From contig JAHEIX010000014.1 of the NCBI GenBank assembly GCA_024639165.1, positions 1-33,919 on the forward strand: DNA of 33,919 nt, written 5' to 3'. The DNA comes from UBA7446 sp024639165. Its GTDB lineage: Bacteria > Bacteroidota > Bacteroidia > Flavobacteriales > Flavobacteriaceae. A program made the position numbers and the translations under genes. The stretch's first letter is position 1; the number at the start of each line of letters is the position of its first letter. This document shows positions 23,117-31,357 of this stretch, piece after piece. Below the pieces are notes generated by a model, which was not told the DNA's origin, did not search any database, and saw only the letters and a list, made by a program, of their open reading frames with translations.

Positions 23117-24481
23117 ATGCTCCAACAATACACCAAAGAATTTAAAACTAACCTACGCTTGGCCTGGCCTGTAATGTTAGGTATGGTAGGGCACACGTTG
23201 GTACAATTTGTCGATAATATCATGGTGGGGCAATTGGGAACTACCGAATTGGCAGCTATTTCTCTAGGTAACAGTTTTGTTTTTATCGCCATGTCCATCG
23301 GTATTGGTTTCTCAACAGCCATTACACCGCTTATTGCCGAAGCTGATGCCGAACAAAACGCCCATGCCCTACAAAAGGTATTGCATGAGGGGTTGCGCCT
23401 TTGTATCATTCTAGGTGTCGTTCTTTTTCTAGGTGTTTATATCGCCAAGCCGCTGTTGTTCCAAATGGGACAAGAGCCTGAGGTTGTTGCATTGGCTTTT
23501 CCCTACTTAAACTGGGTGGCTGTTTCCTTATTGCCTCTTGTTATTTTTCAAGCATTTAAGCAGTTTTCAGACGGTATGTCGCTTACCCGCTATTCTATGT
23601 ATGCTACGGTATTGGCTAATGTCGTAAATGTCATAATCAATTACGTGCTCATTTTTGGGATATGGATATTTCCAAAATGGGGTGTTACGGGGGCAGCAGT
23701 GGGTACTTTAGCCTCCAGAGTGACCATGTTGGTTTTTGTAGTCATATTACTCTATCGCGATCCAAGAACAGCTGCAATCCTACGGCAGTTGGTTCCCAAA
23801 CGGATGTATAAAAAAGAATTAAATCAATTGTTGCAATTGGGTCTGCCTTCATCTCTTCAAATGTTTTTCGAGGTCAGTTTTTTTACTTTTGCCATCTGGG
23901 TATGTGGGTTTTTAAGCAAGGATGCCCAAGCAGCCAATCAGATTGCGCTCAACCTTTCTTCCATGACCTTTATGGTGGCTATGGGATTGAGTGTAGCAGC
24001 AACCATTCGTGTAGGAAACCAAAAGGGCTTTAGGGCTTTTGGTGAATTGAAACGCATAGCTTTATCTGTGTTCTTGCTCACACTGCTGTTGGATGTTGTT
24101 TTCGCAGGGTTCTTTGTTGCTTTTAACGAATGGCTTCCATGGTTATATCTCGACTCAACTACCGGTTTAGACACATTTGCAGTTGCTGAACTGGCAGGAT
24201 CACTGTTGTTTATAGCTGCCTTTTTTCAAATTTTTGATGGCGCCCAAGTGGTCGCTTTGGGGAGTTTAAGGGGCTTACAGGACGTTCGTATCCCCACTTG
24301 GATTACCTTTTTGGCATATGGACTCATAGGTGTACCCATAATGCTTTACTTGAGTATAGAAGCAAATATGGGCGCAAGAGGTGTTTGGATTGGTCTATGC
24401 CTTGGCCTGGTGGTATCTTCATTGTTGTTGTATCTTCGCTTTAGGTACTTATCTAATAAACTAATACGTACGTATGGCTGA
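23117..24481 (+). CDS. MATE-family multidrug efflux transporter
   Basis: 454 aa with about twelve helices in two halves. The N-half has LAWPVMLGMVGHTLVQFVDNIMVGQLGTTELAAISLGNS, the typical MATE opening with the Asp in TM1-2 and GxxxLAA; the C-half has LGLPSSLQMFFEVSFFTFAIWVCGFLSKDAQAANQIALNLSSMTFMVAMGLSVAATIRVGNQ. NorM-like. It exports cationic drugs or metabolites with Na+ or H+. Its end overlaps the next gene by 8 bp. No substrate can be named. Confidence 0.93.
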   Translation: MLQQYTKEFKTNLRLAWPVMLGMVGHTLVQFVDNIMVGQLGTTELAAISLGNSFVFIAMSIGIGFSTAITPLIAEADAEQNAHALQKVLHEGLRLCIILGVVLFLGVYIAKPLLFQMGQEPEVVALAFPYLNWVAVSLLPLVIFQAFKQFSDGMSLTRYSMYATVLANVVNVIINYVLIFGIWIFPKWGVTGAAVGTLASRVTMLVFVVILLYRDPRTAAILRQLVPKRMYKKELNQLLQLGLPSSLQMFFEVSFFTFAIWVCGFLSKDAQAANQIALNLSSMTFMVAMGLSVAATIRVGNQKGFRAFGELKRIALSVFLLTLLLDVVFAGFFVAFNEWLPWLYLDSTTGLDTFAVAELAGSLLFIAAFFQIFDGAQVVALGSLRGLQDVRIPTWITFLAYGLIGVPIMLYLSIEANMGARGVWIGLCLGLVVSSLLLYLRFRYLSNKLIRTYG

Positions 24482-24707
24482 TACTATTCCAACATTTTTA
24501 CTTGCAGATAATGCAGAACACCCCGATGCTGTTTTTGTAGTACACACACAGTTTCCACGCTTTATACTAAACTTGGCCAATGATGAACTCGAATGGTGGG
24601 AAACCTTTGCCAAAGAGGACAAAGAAAGCGCTACAGAAGAAGTTGCTTTGTGGATTGAGCGCGCAACTGAATTCTATGACAACGAAGTAAATAAATATAC
24701 CGACTGA
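24474..24707 (+). CDS. Small acidic hypothetical protein
   Basis: 77 aa, acidic, Trp-containing (LEWWETF), no signal, no Cys: likely a small cytosolic helical protein. The start ATG lies inside the end of the MATE gene (8-bp overlap) and its TGA overlaps the ATG of the PAP2 gene by 1 nt, so it is translated in a coupled series. Such tight packing and sensible codon use say it is real. No domain recognised. It may serve the adjacent transporter or phosphatase. Confidence 0.75.
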   Translation: MADTIPTFLLADNAEHPDAVFVVHTQFPRFILNLANDELEWWETFAKEDKESATEEVALWIERATEFYDNEVNKYTD

Positions 24708-25267
24708 TGGATGCGTTACTGCTTTGGGATCAAGAACTCTTTTTATGGCTTAACAGTCTGGGCTCAGAGCCTTTTGATGCCTTCTGGATGACAGTCACAA
24801 ACAAACGATATACCATAGGATTTTATGCCATACTTACTGCTGTTATGAGCAAACGGCTAGGTTGGAAAAACACGCTATGGATGCTATTGACCATAGCACT
24901 GCTTATTACTTTTACGGACCAAATAACCAATCTGTTTAAAGACGGGTTTAAACGTTTACGTCCTTGTCATGAGGTTGGGCTAACTGACATCATGCGTCAG
25001 GTTAAGCCAGGCTGTGGGGGGAAGTATGGATATTTTTCTGGACATGCTTCAAATTCTTTTGCTATGGCTACTTTCTTTGTGGTGCTTTTCGCACGACATT
25101 TAAAATGGCTCCGGTGGCTATTTCTGGTAGCAGCCTTGGTTGCTTACAGCCGCATTTATATAGGCGTGCATTATCCGCTTGATGTCATCAGTGGAACCTG
25201 TTTTGGTATTCTGGGTGGGTGGCTCTTCGCTAAGCTGTACTTGCGCTTTATTCCAAATCCGATTTAA
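24707..25267 (+). CDS. PAP2-family membrane phosphatase
   Basis: 186 aa, polytopic inner-membrane phosphatase, with the complete three-part PAP2 signature on the periplasmic face: KDGFKRLRP (78-86), FSGHASNS (110-117, catalytic His113) and SRIYIGVHYPLD (148-159, nucleophile His155). About five helices. Probable substrates are undecaprenyl pyrophosphate, phosphatidic acid or phosphatidylglycerophosphate; sequence does not choose. Translation is coupled to the 77-aa gene (TGATG). The last 20 bp overlap the end of convergent msrA. Confidence 0.92.
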   Translation: MDALLLWDQELFLWLNSLGSEPFDAFWMTVTNKRYTIGFYAILTAVMSKRLGWKNTLWMLLTIALLITFTDQITNLFKDGFKRLRPCHEVGLTDIMRQVKPGCGGKYGYFSGHASNSFAMATFFVVLFARHLKWLRWLFLVAALVAYSRIYIGVHYPLDVISGTCFGILGGWLFAKLYLRFIPNPI

Positions 25268-25910
25268 TCAACTCGGGATAATTTTGCAAAAAGGCACTCA
25301 CACGAGGTTTGGATACAGCTTTTATGTAGGGATTGTTAGGATTGTTCTTTTCGTAGTCTTGATGGTAGTCTTCAGCTTGATAAAATACTTCAAACTTTTT
25401 TACTTCAGTAACAATAGGGTCGGGGTAGCGTTTGGCAATTGTTAAGTGTTGAATACTTTTTTCTATAACTTCTTTTTCTTCTGCTGTTTTGTAAAAAGCT
25501 ATGGACCGATAATGCGTCCCTCTGTCTGGCCCTTGACGGTTGAGCGTAGTGGGGTCATGCGAACCAAAAAATACAGTAACTAAAGTTTCAAACGATACGA
25601 CCTCTTTGTCATAAACTACTTTTGTAGTCTCTGCATGCCCAGTTCTTCCTGTAACTACCTGATTGTAAGTGGGGTTTTTGGTCGTTCCACCTGCATAGCC
25701 CGATATGGCCTCGTGAACGCCCGTAACTTGCTCAAAGACGGCTTCGACACACCAGAAGCATCCAGAAGCAAAATAAGCTACTTCATGTCCTTGTGGAACG
25801 CTGCATTCGCTCGTAGCCACCGGTTTGGCATTATCAACAGGTTTTGGTGCTGAAAAAGAACATGAAAGCAATTGAAATCCAGCAAGTAACGATAGATAAG
25901 CAGCAGGCAT
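25248..25910 (-). CDS. msrA: Peptide methionine sulfoxide reductase MsrA, exported lipoprotein
   Basis: Reduces methionine-S-sulfoxide in proteins. 220 aa. The first part, MPAAYLSLLAGFQLLSC, is a hydrophobic leader ending in an LLSC lipobox (Cys17) followed by a Ser/Pro/Lys linker, so this MsrA is predicted to be an envelope lipoprotein; the leader lacks the usual positive n-region, which makes the call less sure. The catalytic GCFWC is at 50-54 (Cys51), followed by TGVHEAISGYAGG, the core HAETTKVVYD, FFGSHDPTTLNRQGPDRGTHYRSI and QAEDYHQDY. It follows the glycosyltransferase gene by 4 nt and overlaps PAP2 by 20 bp, tail to tail. Confidence 0.93.
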   Translation of the reverse strand: MPAAYLSLLAGFQLLSCSFSAPKPVDNAKPVATSECSVPQGHEVAYFASGCFWCVEAVFEQVTGVHEAISGYAGGTTKNPTYNQVVTGRTGHAETTKVVYDKEVVSFETLVTVFFGSHDPTTLNRQGPDRGTHYRSIAFYKTAEEKEVIEKSIQHLTIAKRYPDPIVTEVKKFEVFYQAEDYHQDYEKNNPNNPYIKAVSKPRVSAFLQNYPELIKSDLE

Positions 25911-25914
25911 AGGT

Positions 25915-27024
25915 TTATATTTTTATAAATGTTTTGATAAACTCCTTGCAAAAAGCATTCCAGCTTCTTTTTTCTTGCAGCGATTCGTAGGCTTTTGTAT
26001 CGCTAAACAATTTATTTTCAGTCAATCCCTTTGTTATCATTTTAGACAAGGCAGTGGGATTGGGTTCACAAACAAGCCCTGTTTTTTCTGAAATACCATC
26101 AGAAAGGCTACCTACATTGGTCACTATGCAAGGTTTGGTATAGTGGATAGCCATAGGGGTTATGCCACTTTGTGTTGCTGATTTATAGGGTTGAACAACC
26201 CAGTCGCAGGCACCAAACCACAGAGGTATTTCCGCAGTAGGCACAAAGCGATCGTGGAAAAACACAAGATCATCTACGTTTAACGATGCCGTCAATTCAC
26301 GATATTTTCGCATGGATTCATAGGGTTCACCTACAACCAAAAGTCTTGCGTTGGGTTTGGTGTGTCGCAATTGTGGTAACGATTTTATTAGCAAATCCAA
26401 CCCTTTGTAAGGACGTATTAAACCAAAAAACAACAGGTAGTCAAAACTTGGGTCTAAGGCCAATTTTTTTTGGGCAACTTCTTGTGAAATAGCCTTTGGG
26501 AGGTCAAGGTCAACAGGATGAAAAGAAGTTATTAGTTCTTTTTTTGTGTGCTTCTTTAGTTCAGTTGTTACGGAAGCTGACATACACAAGATTTTATCTA
26601 CACTTCCTAAAAACGTATTGAGTAGAAATTTGTCTGCTGTTTTACGCTCGTGGGGCAAGGCATTGTCTATCCAAGCCACTTTTGTTGCGTTAATTTTTTT
26701 TGAGATGGTAGCGTAACACATCGCTAGCCAAGGAGTCCAATACCGAAAGAGGACTAATTTGGGTTTTAACGCGCTGATGCGTTTGGCTGTACGTAACCAA
26801 CTAAGCGGATTTAGTGTGTTGATAGTGTGAATGGTAGTAAAATCAAGTTTCTTTTGCCCTGATGCGTACTGGGTTTTTCCAGGAAATAATAATTTAGGAT
26901 AGAGCGTGGTAAAGGAAAAAACACAAACGTCTTCGCCTTGTTGCACAAGACTTTGTACAAAGGCAGCAGAGGTGTCAGCTATGCCTCCTCTAAAAGGATG
27001 GATCGGGGCAACTAAGACCACCAT
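25915..27024 (-). CDS. Glycosyltransferase, GT4-type (GT-B fold)
   Basis: 369 aa. N-terminal Rossmann half opens VAPIHPFRGGIADTSAAFVQSL, the nucleotide-sugar acceptor side with a Gly-rich loop, then LKPKLVLFRYWTPWLA and CMSASVTTELKK. The C-terminal half has LLFFGLIRPYKGLDLLIKSLPQL, LLVVGEPY and QSGITPMAIHYTKPCIVTNVGSLSDGI with the donor-binding E-type loop. Acts on the cytosolic face of the membrane in cell-surface glycan or lipid glycosylation; sugar and acceptor unknown. It follows secA with 1 nt between and precedes msrA by 4 nt, so it is likely co-transcribed with both. Confidence 0.88.
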   Translation of the reverse strand: MVVLVAPIHPFRGGIADTSAAFVQSLVQQGEDVCVFSFTTLYPKLLFPGKTQYASGQKKLDFTTIHTINTLNPLSWLRTAKRISALKPKLVLFRYWTPWLAMCYATISKKINATKVAWIDNALPHERKTADKFLLNTFLGSVDKILCMSASVTTELKKHTKKELITSFHPVDLDLPKAISQEVAQKKLALDPSFDYLLFFGLIRPYKGLDLLIKSLPQLRHTKPNARLLVVGEPYESMRKYRELTASLNVDDLVFFHDRFVPTAEIPLWFGACDWVVQPYKSATQSGITPMAIHYTKPCIVTNVGSLSDGISEKTGLVCEPNPTALSKMITKGLTENKLFSDTKAYESLQEKRSWNAFCKEFIKTFIKI

Positions 27025-27025
27025 C

Positions 27026-30000
27026 TTAACTGTCTTGAATAAGCACCCATTCCCCTTTATCGAGTAGGGGTTCTGCTTGTTTAAATTTCACTGTTTTCTT
27101 CTCGCCACTGACAATGTGCTGAATGTTTACACGTTCATTGCGTCCAATTTTTCGTTGCTCACGTACTATGGTCTCTTGTTTTTCAGCAACGGGCCGTCCC
27201 GATTGTTGCGAAGCTTGACGCATGGCCTGTTGGTCTTGGTTGAGTACTTCTTCTTTTGAGGTATTTACGCGTTCTTTTCGGCGTACACTTCTTGCTTCAC
27301 GAATGTTACTGGCATCTTGTGTGGGTAATGCACCCTTGAATAAAAACGAAATAATATCTCGGTTTACGGTATCCATAAATACACTAAACAGCTCAAAAGA
27401 CTCAAACTTGTAAATAAGTAACGGGTCTTTTTGTTCGTGTACAGCAAGTTGAACAGATTGCTTAAGCTCATCCATTTTACGCAAATGATCTTTCCATGAT
27501 TCATCAATAATGGCTAAACTTATGTTTTTTTCAAAATCACGGATTAGGTTTTTCCCTTCGCTTTCAAAGGATTTTTCCAAATCACTTACGACGTTTAGGG
27601 TTTTAACTCCGTCTGTGAAAGGCACTACAATCCGCTTAAATGTATTGCTGGGGTTCTTGTAAACGTCTTTGACCACTGGGAAAACACGTGCTGCATTTTC
27701 CTCCATCTTTCGTTGATAATGCGCCAATGCTGCTTGGTATACCAATTCGGTGAGTTCTGTTTCGTTTTGGTTCTCAAAATCTGCAGCACTGATTGGGCTT
27801 GTAAGCGAAAACAGTCGAATTAATTCAAACTCAAATTGCTTATAGTCTTTATTTGCCAGATTGACCGAACATATTTGGTCACACGTATCATACAGCATGT
27901 TGGCAATATCTACCTGCAAGCGCTCTCCGTTAAGGGCATTGTAGCGTCTTTTATAGATTACCTCACGTTGGGCATTCATTACATCGTCATACTCTAGCAA
28001 ACGCTTTCGAATTCCAAAGTTATTTTCTTCGACTTTCTTTTGGGCACGCTCAATTGATCGCGTCATCATTCCTGCTTGAATCACTTCTCCTTCTTTGTGT
28101 CCCATACGATCCATCATTTTGGATATGCGTTCTGAACCAAATAAGCGCATCAAGTTGTCTTCTAGCGATACATAGAACTGAGAGCTTCCAGGATCTCCTT
28201 GACGACCTGCACGTCCACGCAACTGTCGGTCAACCCTTCTTGAATCATGTCGCTCTGTACCGACGATGGCAAGACCACCAGCCGCTTTTACTTCATCGTT
28301 TATTTTTATATCTGTTCCCCGTCCAGCCATGTTAGTAGCAATCGTAACCACACCTGCGTTTCCAGCCTCAGCGACTACATCAGCCTCTTTTTTGTGAAGC
28401 TTGGCGTTAAGAACGTTGTGTGCTACTTTTCGAATGTTTAACATGCGACTTAGCAATTCAGAAATTTCAACAGAGGTGGTGCCTATTAGTACTGGGCGTC
28501 CAGCTTGTGAAAGTGCTGTTACATGATCAATGACGGCGTTGTATTTTTCACGTTTTGTCTTGTAGATGAGGTCATTTTCATCTTTTCGTGCAATGGGTCT
28601 GTTGGTTGGGATTTCAATCACATCCAACTTGTAAATTTCCCAAAACTCACCTGCTTCAGTTATTGCAGTACCTGTCATGCCCGAAAGCTTGCGGTACATA
28701 CGGAAGTAGTTCTGAAGTGTAATGGTGGCAAAGGTTTGCGTTGCAGCTTCGATCTTTACGTTTTCTTTTGCTTCAATAGCTTGGTGTAAGCCATCAGAAT
28801 AACGACGACCGTCCATGATACGTCCTGTTTGTTCGTCGACAATCTTCACCTGATTCTCCATCACTACATAGGCTACATCCTTTTCAAATAGGGTATAGGC
28901 CTTAAGCAATTGGTTCATGCTGTGAATACGTTCACTTTTTATGCTGTATTCTTTAAAAAGCGCATCTTTTTCTTTGGCTTCTTCTTCGGGTGATTTCCCT
29001 TGTTGCTCTATACTTAAAATAGCACTTCCAAGATCAGGCAATACAAAGAAATCAGCATCGTTACCTTCTTTGGAAAGCTGTTCAACACCTTTGTCTGTTA
29101 GCTCAATTTGGTTGTTTTTTTCATCAATAACAAACAACAAATCGGCATCCACTTTGGGCATCTCTCGGTTGTTGTCTTGCATGTAGAATCCTTCTGTTTT
29201 TTGTAGCAATTGACGGATTCCCTCTTGGCTTAAAAACTTGATTAAAGCTTTGTTTTTCGGCAGCCCTCTGAATACACGTAACAATAGAAAACCACCTTCT
29301 TTCGCATCTCCTTCGCTTATGAGTTTTTTGGCTTGTGCAAGTACCGTGGTTAGGTGCTGGCGTTGTTCTGCAACCAAAGCTGATATTTTGGGTTTCAAGG
29401 CATCAAATTCGTGTCGATCACCATCGGCTACAGGACCAGAAATAATCAAGGGGGTTCGGGCATCATCTACCAGAACAGAATCTACCTCATCAACAATGGC
29501 GTAGTTGTGGGGTCGTTGTACGAGATCATCCATGGAATGCGCCATGTTATCACGCAAGTAATCAAAGCCAAATTCATTGTTGGTACCATAGGTGATATCT
29601 GCTTTATAAGCATTTCTCCTTGCTTCTGAGTTAGGTTTGTGATAGTCAATACAGTCTACTGACATTCCGTGAAACTCAAATATGGGTGCCATCCATGCAC
29701 TATCTCGTTTGGCCAAATAATCATTTACCGTAACCAAATGCACACCTGATTCTGACAGGGCATTTAGGTAAACGGGTAGGGTAGCTACCAAAGTTTTTCC
29801 TTCACCTGTTTGCATTTCGGCAATCTTTCCTTGGTGTAAGGCAATTCCACCAATCAACTGTACATCGTAGTGCACCATGTCCCAGGTGACGGACTTTCCT
29901 GCAGCATCCCACGCATTTGCCCAGATGGCTTTTTCGCCTTTGATTTTGACGTTTGATTTGGTTGCTGATATGCTGCGATCAAAGGGGCTTGCGGTAACTT

Positions 30001-30388
30001 CTAAATACTCGTTTTCTTTAAAACGTTTGGCAGTTTCCTTTACTACAGCAAAGGCTTGCGGGAGTATCTTGTCCAAATAATTTGCTACTTCTTCATGCGA
30101 TTGCTTAGTGAGAGTATCAATTTCGTTGTAGTGACTTTCCTTTTCGTCAACATCAACCGTTTGATCAATAGTAGCCTTGAGGGCATCTATCTTGTCAAAA
30201 AATGGTTTGCGTATAGCTGCAATTTCTTTTTTAAACGTAGTTGTTTGATCGCGAAGTTGGTCGTGAGTTAAGTCATTTAATGCTGCTGTAGCTTGATGAA
30301 TGTTATCCACCAAGGGATAAAGGCCTTTTAGGTCTTTTTTGGACTTATCACCAACAAATGTTTTAAGAATACCACTAAGTACACTCAT
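27026..30388 (-). CDS. secA: Preprotein translocase ATPase SecA (long Bacteroidota form)
   Basis: Motor of Sec export; peripheral on SecYEG. 1120 aa, compared with about 900 in E. coli. Walker A MQTGEGKT (192-199), Walker B region IVDEVDSVLVDDA (298-310), ATNMAGRGTDIKI, TERHDSRRVDRQLRGRAGRQGDPG (DEAD motifs V and VI) and the helical scaffold YDDVMNAQREVIYKRR. Extra sequence sits in NBD1 (about 320-480), as in other Bacteroidota. The C-terminus reads GRNERVNIQHIVSGEKKTVKF..GEWVLIQ in place of the zinc-binding CxCxSGKxYKxCCG tail. A -7 box TACTTTTG lies at 30408-30415. Heads a unit with glycosyltransferase and msrA. Confidence 0.97.
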   Translation of the reverse strand: MSVLSGILKTFVGDKSKKDLKGLYPLVDNIHQATAALNDLTHDQLRDQTTTFKKEIAAIRKPFFDKIDALKATIDQTVDVDEKESHYNEIDTLTKQSHEEVANYLDKILPQAFAVVKETAKRFKENEYLEVTASPFDRSISATKSNVKIKGEKAIWANAWDAAGKSVTWDMVHYDVQLIGGIALHQGKIAEMQTGEGKTLVATLPVYLNALSESGVHLVTVNDYLAKRDSAWMAPIFEFHGMSVDCIDYHKPNSEARRNAYKADITYGTNNEFGFDYLRDNMAHSMDDLVQRPHNYAIVDEVDSVLVDDARTPLIISGPVADGDRHEFDALKPKISALVAEQRQHLTTVLAQAKKLISEGDAKEGGFLLLRVFRGLPKNKALIKFLSQEGIRQLLQKTEGFYMQDNNREMPKVDADLLFVIDEKNNQIELTDKGVEQLSKEGNDADFFVLPDLGSAILSIEQQGKSPEEEAKEKDALFKEYSIKSERIHSMNQLLKAYTLFEKDVAYVVMENQVKIVDEQTGRIMDGRRYSDGLHQAIEAKENVKIEAATQTFATITLQNYFRMYRKLSGMTGTAITEAGEFWEIYKLDVIEIPTNRPIARKDENDLIYKTKREKYNAVIDHVTALSQAGRPVLIGTTSVEISELLSRMLNIRKVAHNVLNAKLHKKEADVVAEAGNAGVVTIATNMAGRGTDIKINDEVKAAGGLAIVGTERHDSRRVDRQLRGRAGRQGDPGSSQFYVSLEDNLMRLFGSERISKMMDRMGHKEGEVIQAGMMTRSIERAQKKVEENNFGIRKRLLEYDDVMNAQREVIYKRRYNALNGERLQVDIANMLYDTCDQICSVNLANKDYKQFEFELIRLFSLTSPISAADFENQNETELTELVYQAALAHYQRKMEENAARVFPVVKDVYKNPSNTFKRIVVPFTDGVKTLNVVSDLEKSFESEGKNLIRDFEKNISLAIIDESWKDHLRKMDELKQSVQLAVHEQKDPLLIYKFESFELFSVFMDTVNRDIISFLFKGALPTQDASNIREARSVRRKERVNTSKEEVLNQDQQAMRQASQQSGRPVAEKQETIVREQRKIGRNERVNIQHIVSGEKKTVKFKQAEPLLDKGEWVLIQDS

Positions 30389-30407
30389 AGAGAAGAATAT
30401 AGGAATT

Positions 30408-30415
30408 CAAAAGTA
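30408..30415 (-). promoter_or_regulatory. -7 box of secA
   Basis: TACTTTTG on the minus strand matches TAnnTTTG, with a start near 30402 and a leader of about 14 nt. No -33 TTG is visible at the proper distance. Confidence 0.4.
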
Positions 30416-30445
30416 AGCAAAAAAAAGCGAAGGGAAATCGAATAA

Positions 30446-30667
30446 TTAGTATTCGTCCTCGTTCCAAAGATAATCTTCGTCCGTAGGATAATCAGGCCAA
30501 ATTTCTTGGATGGATTCATAGACTTCTCCTTCATCCTCAATGGATTGGAGATTCTCTACCACTTCAAGAGGAGCGCCTGTTCTAATGGCATAATCGATAA
30601 GTTCGTCTTTATTTGCCGGCCATGGGGCGTCACTTAAATACGATGCAAGTTCTAAAGTCCAGTACAT
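30446..30667 (-). CDS. DUF2795-like small acidic protein
   Basis: 73 aa from ATG 30665-30667 (MYWTLELASYLSDAPWPANKDELIDYAIRTGAPLEVVENL). The pattern WPANKDELIDYAIRxGAPxEVVENLQ is that of DUF2795, small helical proteins of unknown function; the C-terminal half is very acidic (DEDYLWNEDEY). The frame is open for 17 codons upstream, but the strong promoter lies there. It is transcribed alone, between cobalamin adenosyltransferase and secA. Confidence 0.85.
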   Translation of the reverse strand: MYWTLELASYLSDAPWPANKDELIDYAIRTGAPLEVVENLQSIEDEGEVYESIQEIWPDYPTDEDYLWNEDEY

Positions 30668-30688
30668 GAAGTTTTTTTTTAGGAGTTG

Positions 30689-30719
30689 CAAAAATAAATT
30701 TTTATTGCAGTTATGCAAA
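30689..30719 (-). promoter_or_regulatory. Promoter of the DUF2795-like gene
   Basis: On the minus strand TTTG (30719-30716), 19 nt, TATTTTTG (30696-30689): exact Bacteroidota consensus in both boxes and spacing. The start is near 30683, with a leader of about 16 nt. Confidence 0.75.
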
Positions 30720-30726
30720 TAAAAAC

Positions 30727-31272
30727 TTACTTACTTGGCATCCACTTGATTTCATCCTTGCCGTCCCAGATAGCCAAAGCTCTTGCCAAACAAAAAAGAT
30801 AGTCCGATAATCGGTTTAAATAGATCAGCACTTTCTCGTCCACAAAGTCTATGCGGCTCAATTGTACTACAATACGCTCAGCCCTGCGACAAACGCAGCG
30901 TGCTATGTGGGCTTGCGCTGCTCCCTTATTACCTCCAGGAAGAATAAAATGGGTCATTCTTGGCAGCAATACTTCGTATTCGTCTATACAAGTTTCCAGT
31001 GTTTTTATGTCATCTGTATTTACTTCTGCAAAAGGTCTTTTTTGTTCTTTGGACTTACTCGCCAGTTGCGCTCCCATAGAAAACAGCAAGCTTTGAATGC
31101 GTTGAACTTCCTCAATACGGTCTTGCGGCAGGTATTCAACAATTAATCCCAGCCAAGAGTTTAATTCATCTACCGTCCCGTAGGATTCAATTCTAAGATC
31201 ACTTTTTGAAACTCGGTAACCTCCTATCAATGAAGTGTCTCCTCTGTCACCAGTTTTTGTGTAAATTTTCAT
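30727..31272 (-). CDS. Cob(I)alamin adenosyltransferase, PduO type
   Basis: 181 aa, five-helix bundle enzyme that makes adenosylcobalamin from ATP and cob(I)alamin, cytosolic trimer. Signatures: KIYTKTGDRGDTSLIGG at the N-terminus (ATP loop), RIESYGTVDELNSWLGL, FILPGGNKGAAQAHIARCVCRRAER (the RxxCRxxER signature region) and LNRLSDYLFCLAR. Suggests the cell uses B12 cofactor, for instance with methylmalonyl-CoA mutase or class II ribonucleotide reductase elsewhere. It could be called mmaB, pduO or cobO-like; I give no symbol. A -7 box TACTTTTG lies at 31291-31298. Confidence 0.94.
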   Translation of the reverse strand: MKIYTKTGDRGDTSLIGGYRVSKSDLRIESYGTVDELNSWLGLIVEYLPQDRIEEVQRIQSLLFSMGAQLASKSKEQKRPFAEVNTDDIKTLETCIDEYEVLLPRMTHFILPGGNKGAAQAHIARCVCRRAERIVVQLSRIDFVDEKVLIYLNRLSDYLFCLARALAIWDGKDEIKWMPSK

Positions 31273-31290
31273 AGTAGTAGCAATTCAACG

Positions 31291-31298
31291 CAAAAGTA
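31291..31298 (-). promoter_or_regulatory. -7 box of the cobalamin adenosyltransferase gene
   Basis: TACTTTTG on the minus strand fits TAnnTTTG, start near 31285 and leader about 13 nt. The -33 position has no TTG. Lies in the gap after lnt. Confidence 0.35.
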
Positions 31299-31357
31299 CA
31301 CATTTTAGTGATGTGCCGGGGTTTTATTTTATGTAAACCACTCATTTTCAATATAGT

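Noticed and set aside
27077..30271. Several plus-strand open frames of 60-93 codons inside secA
   Set aside because: All are antisense to conserved secA and show no domain or promoter.
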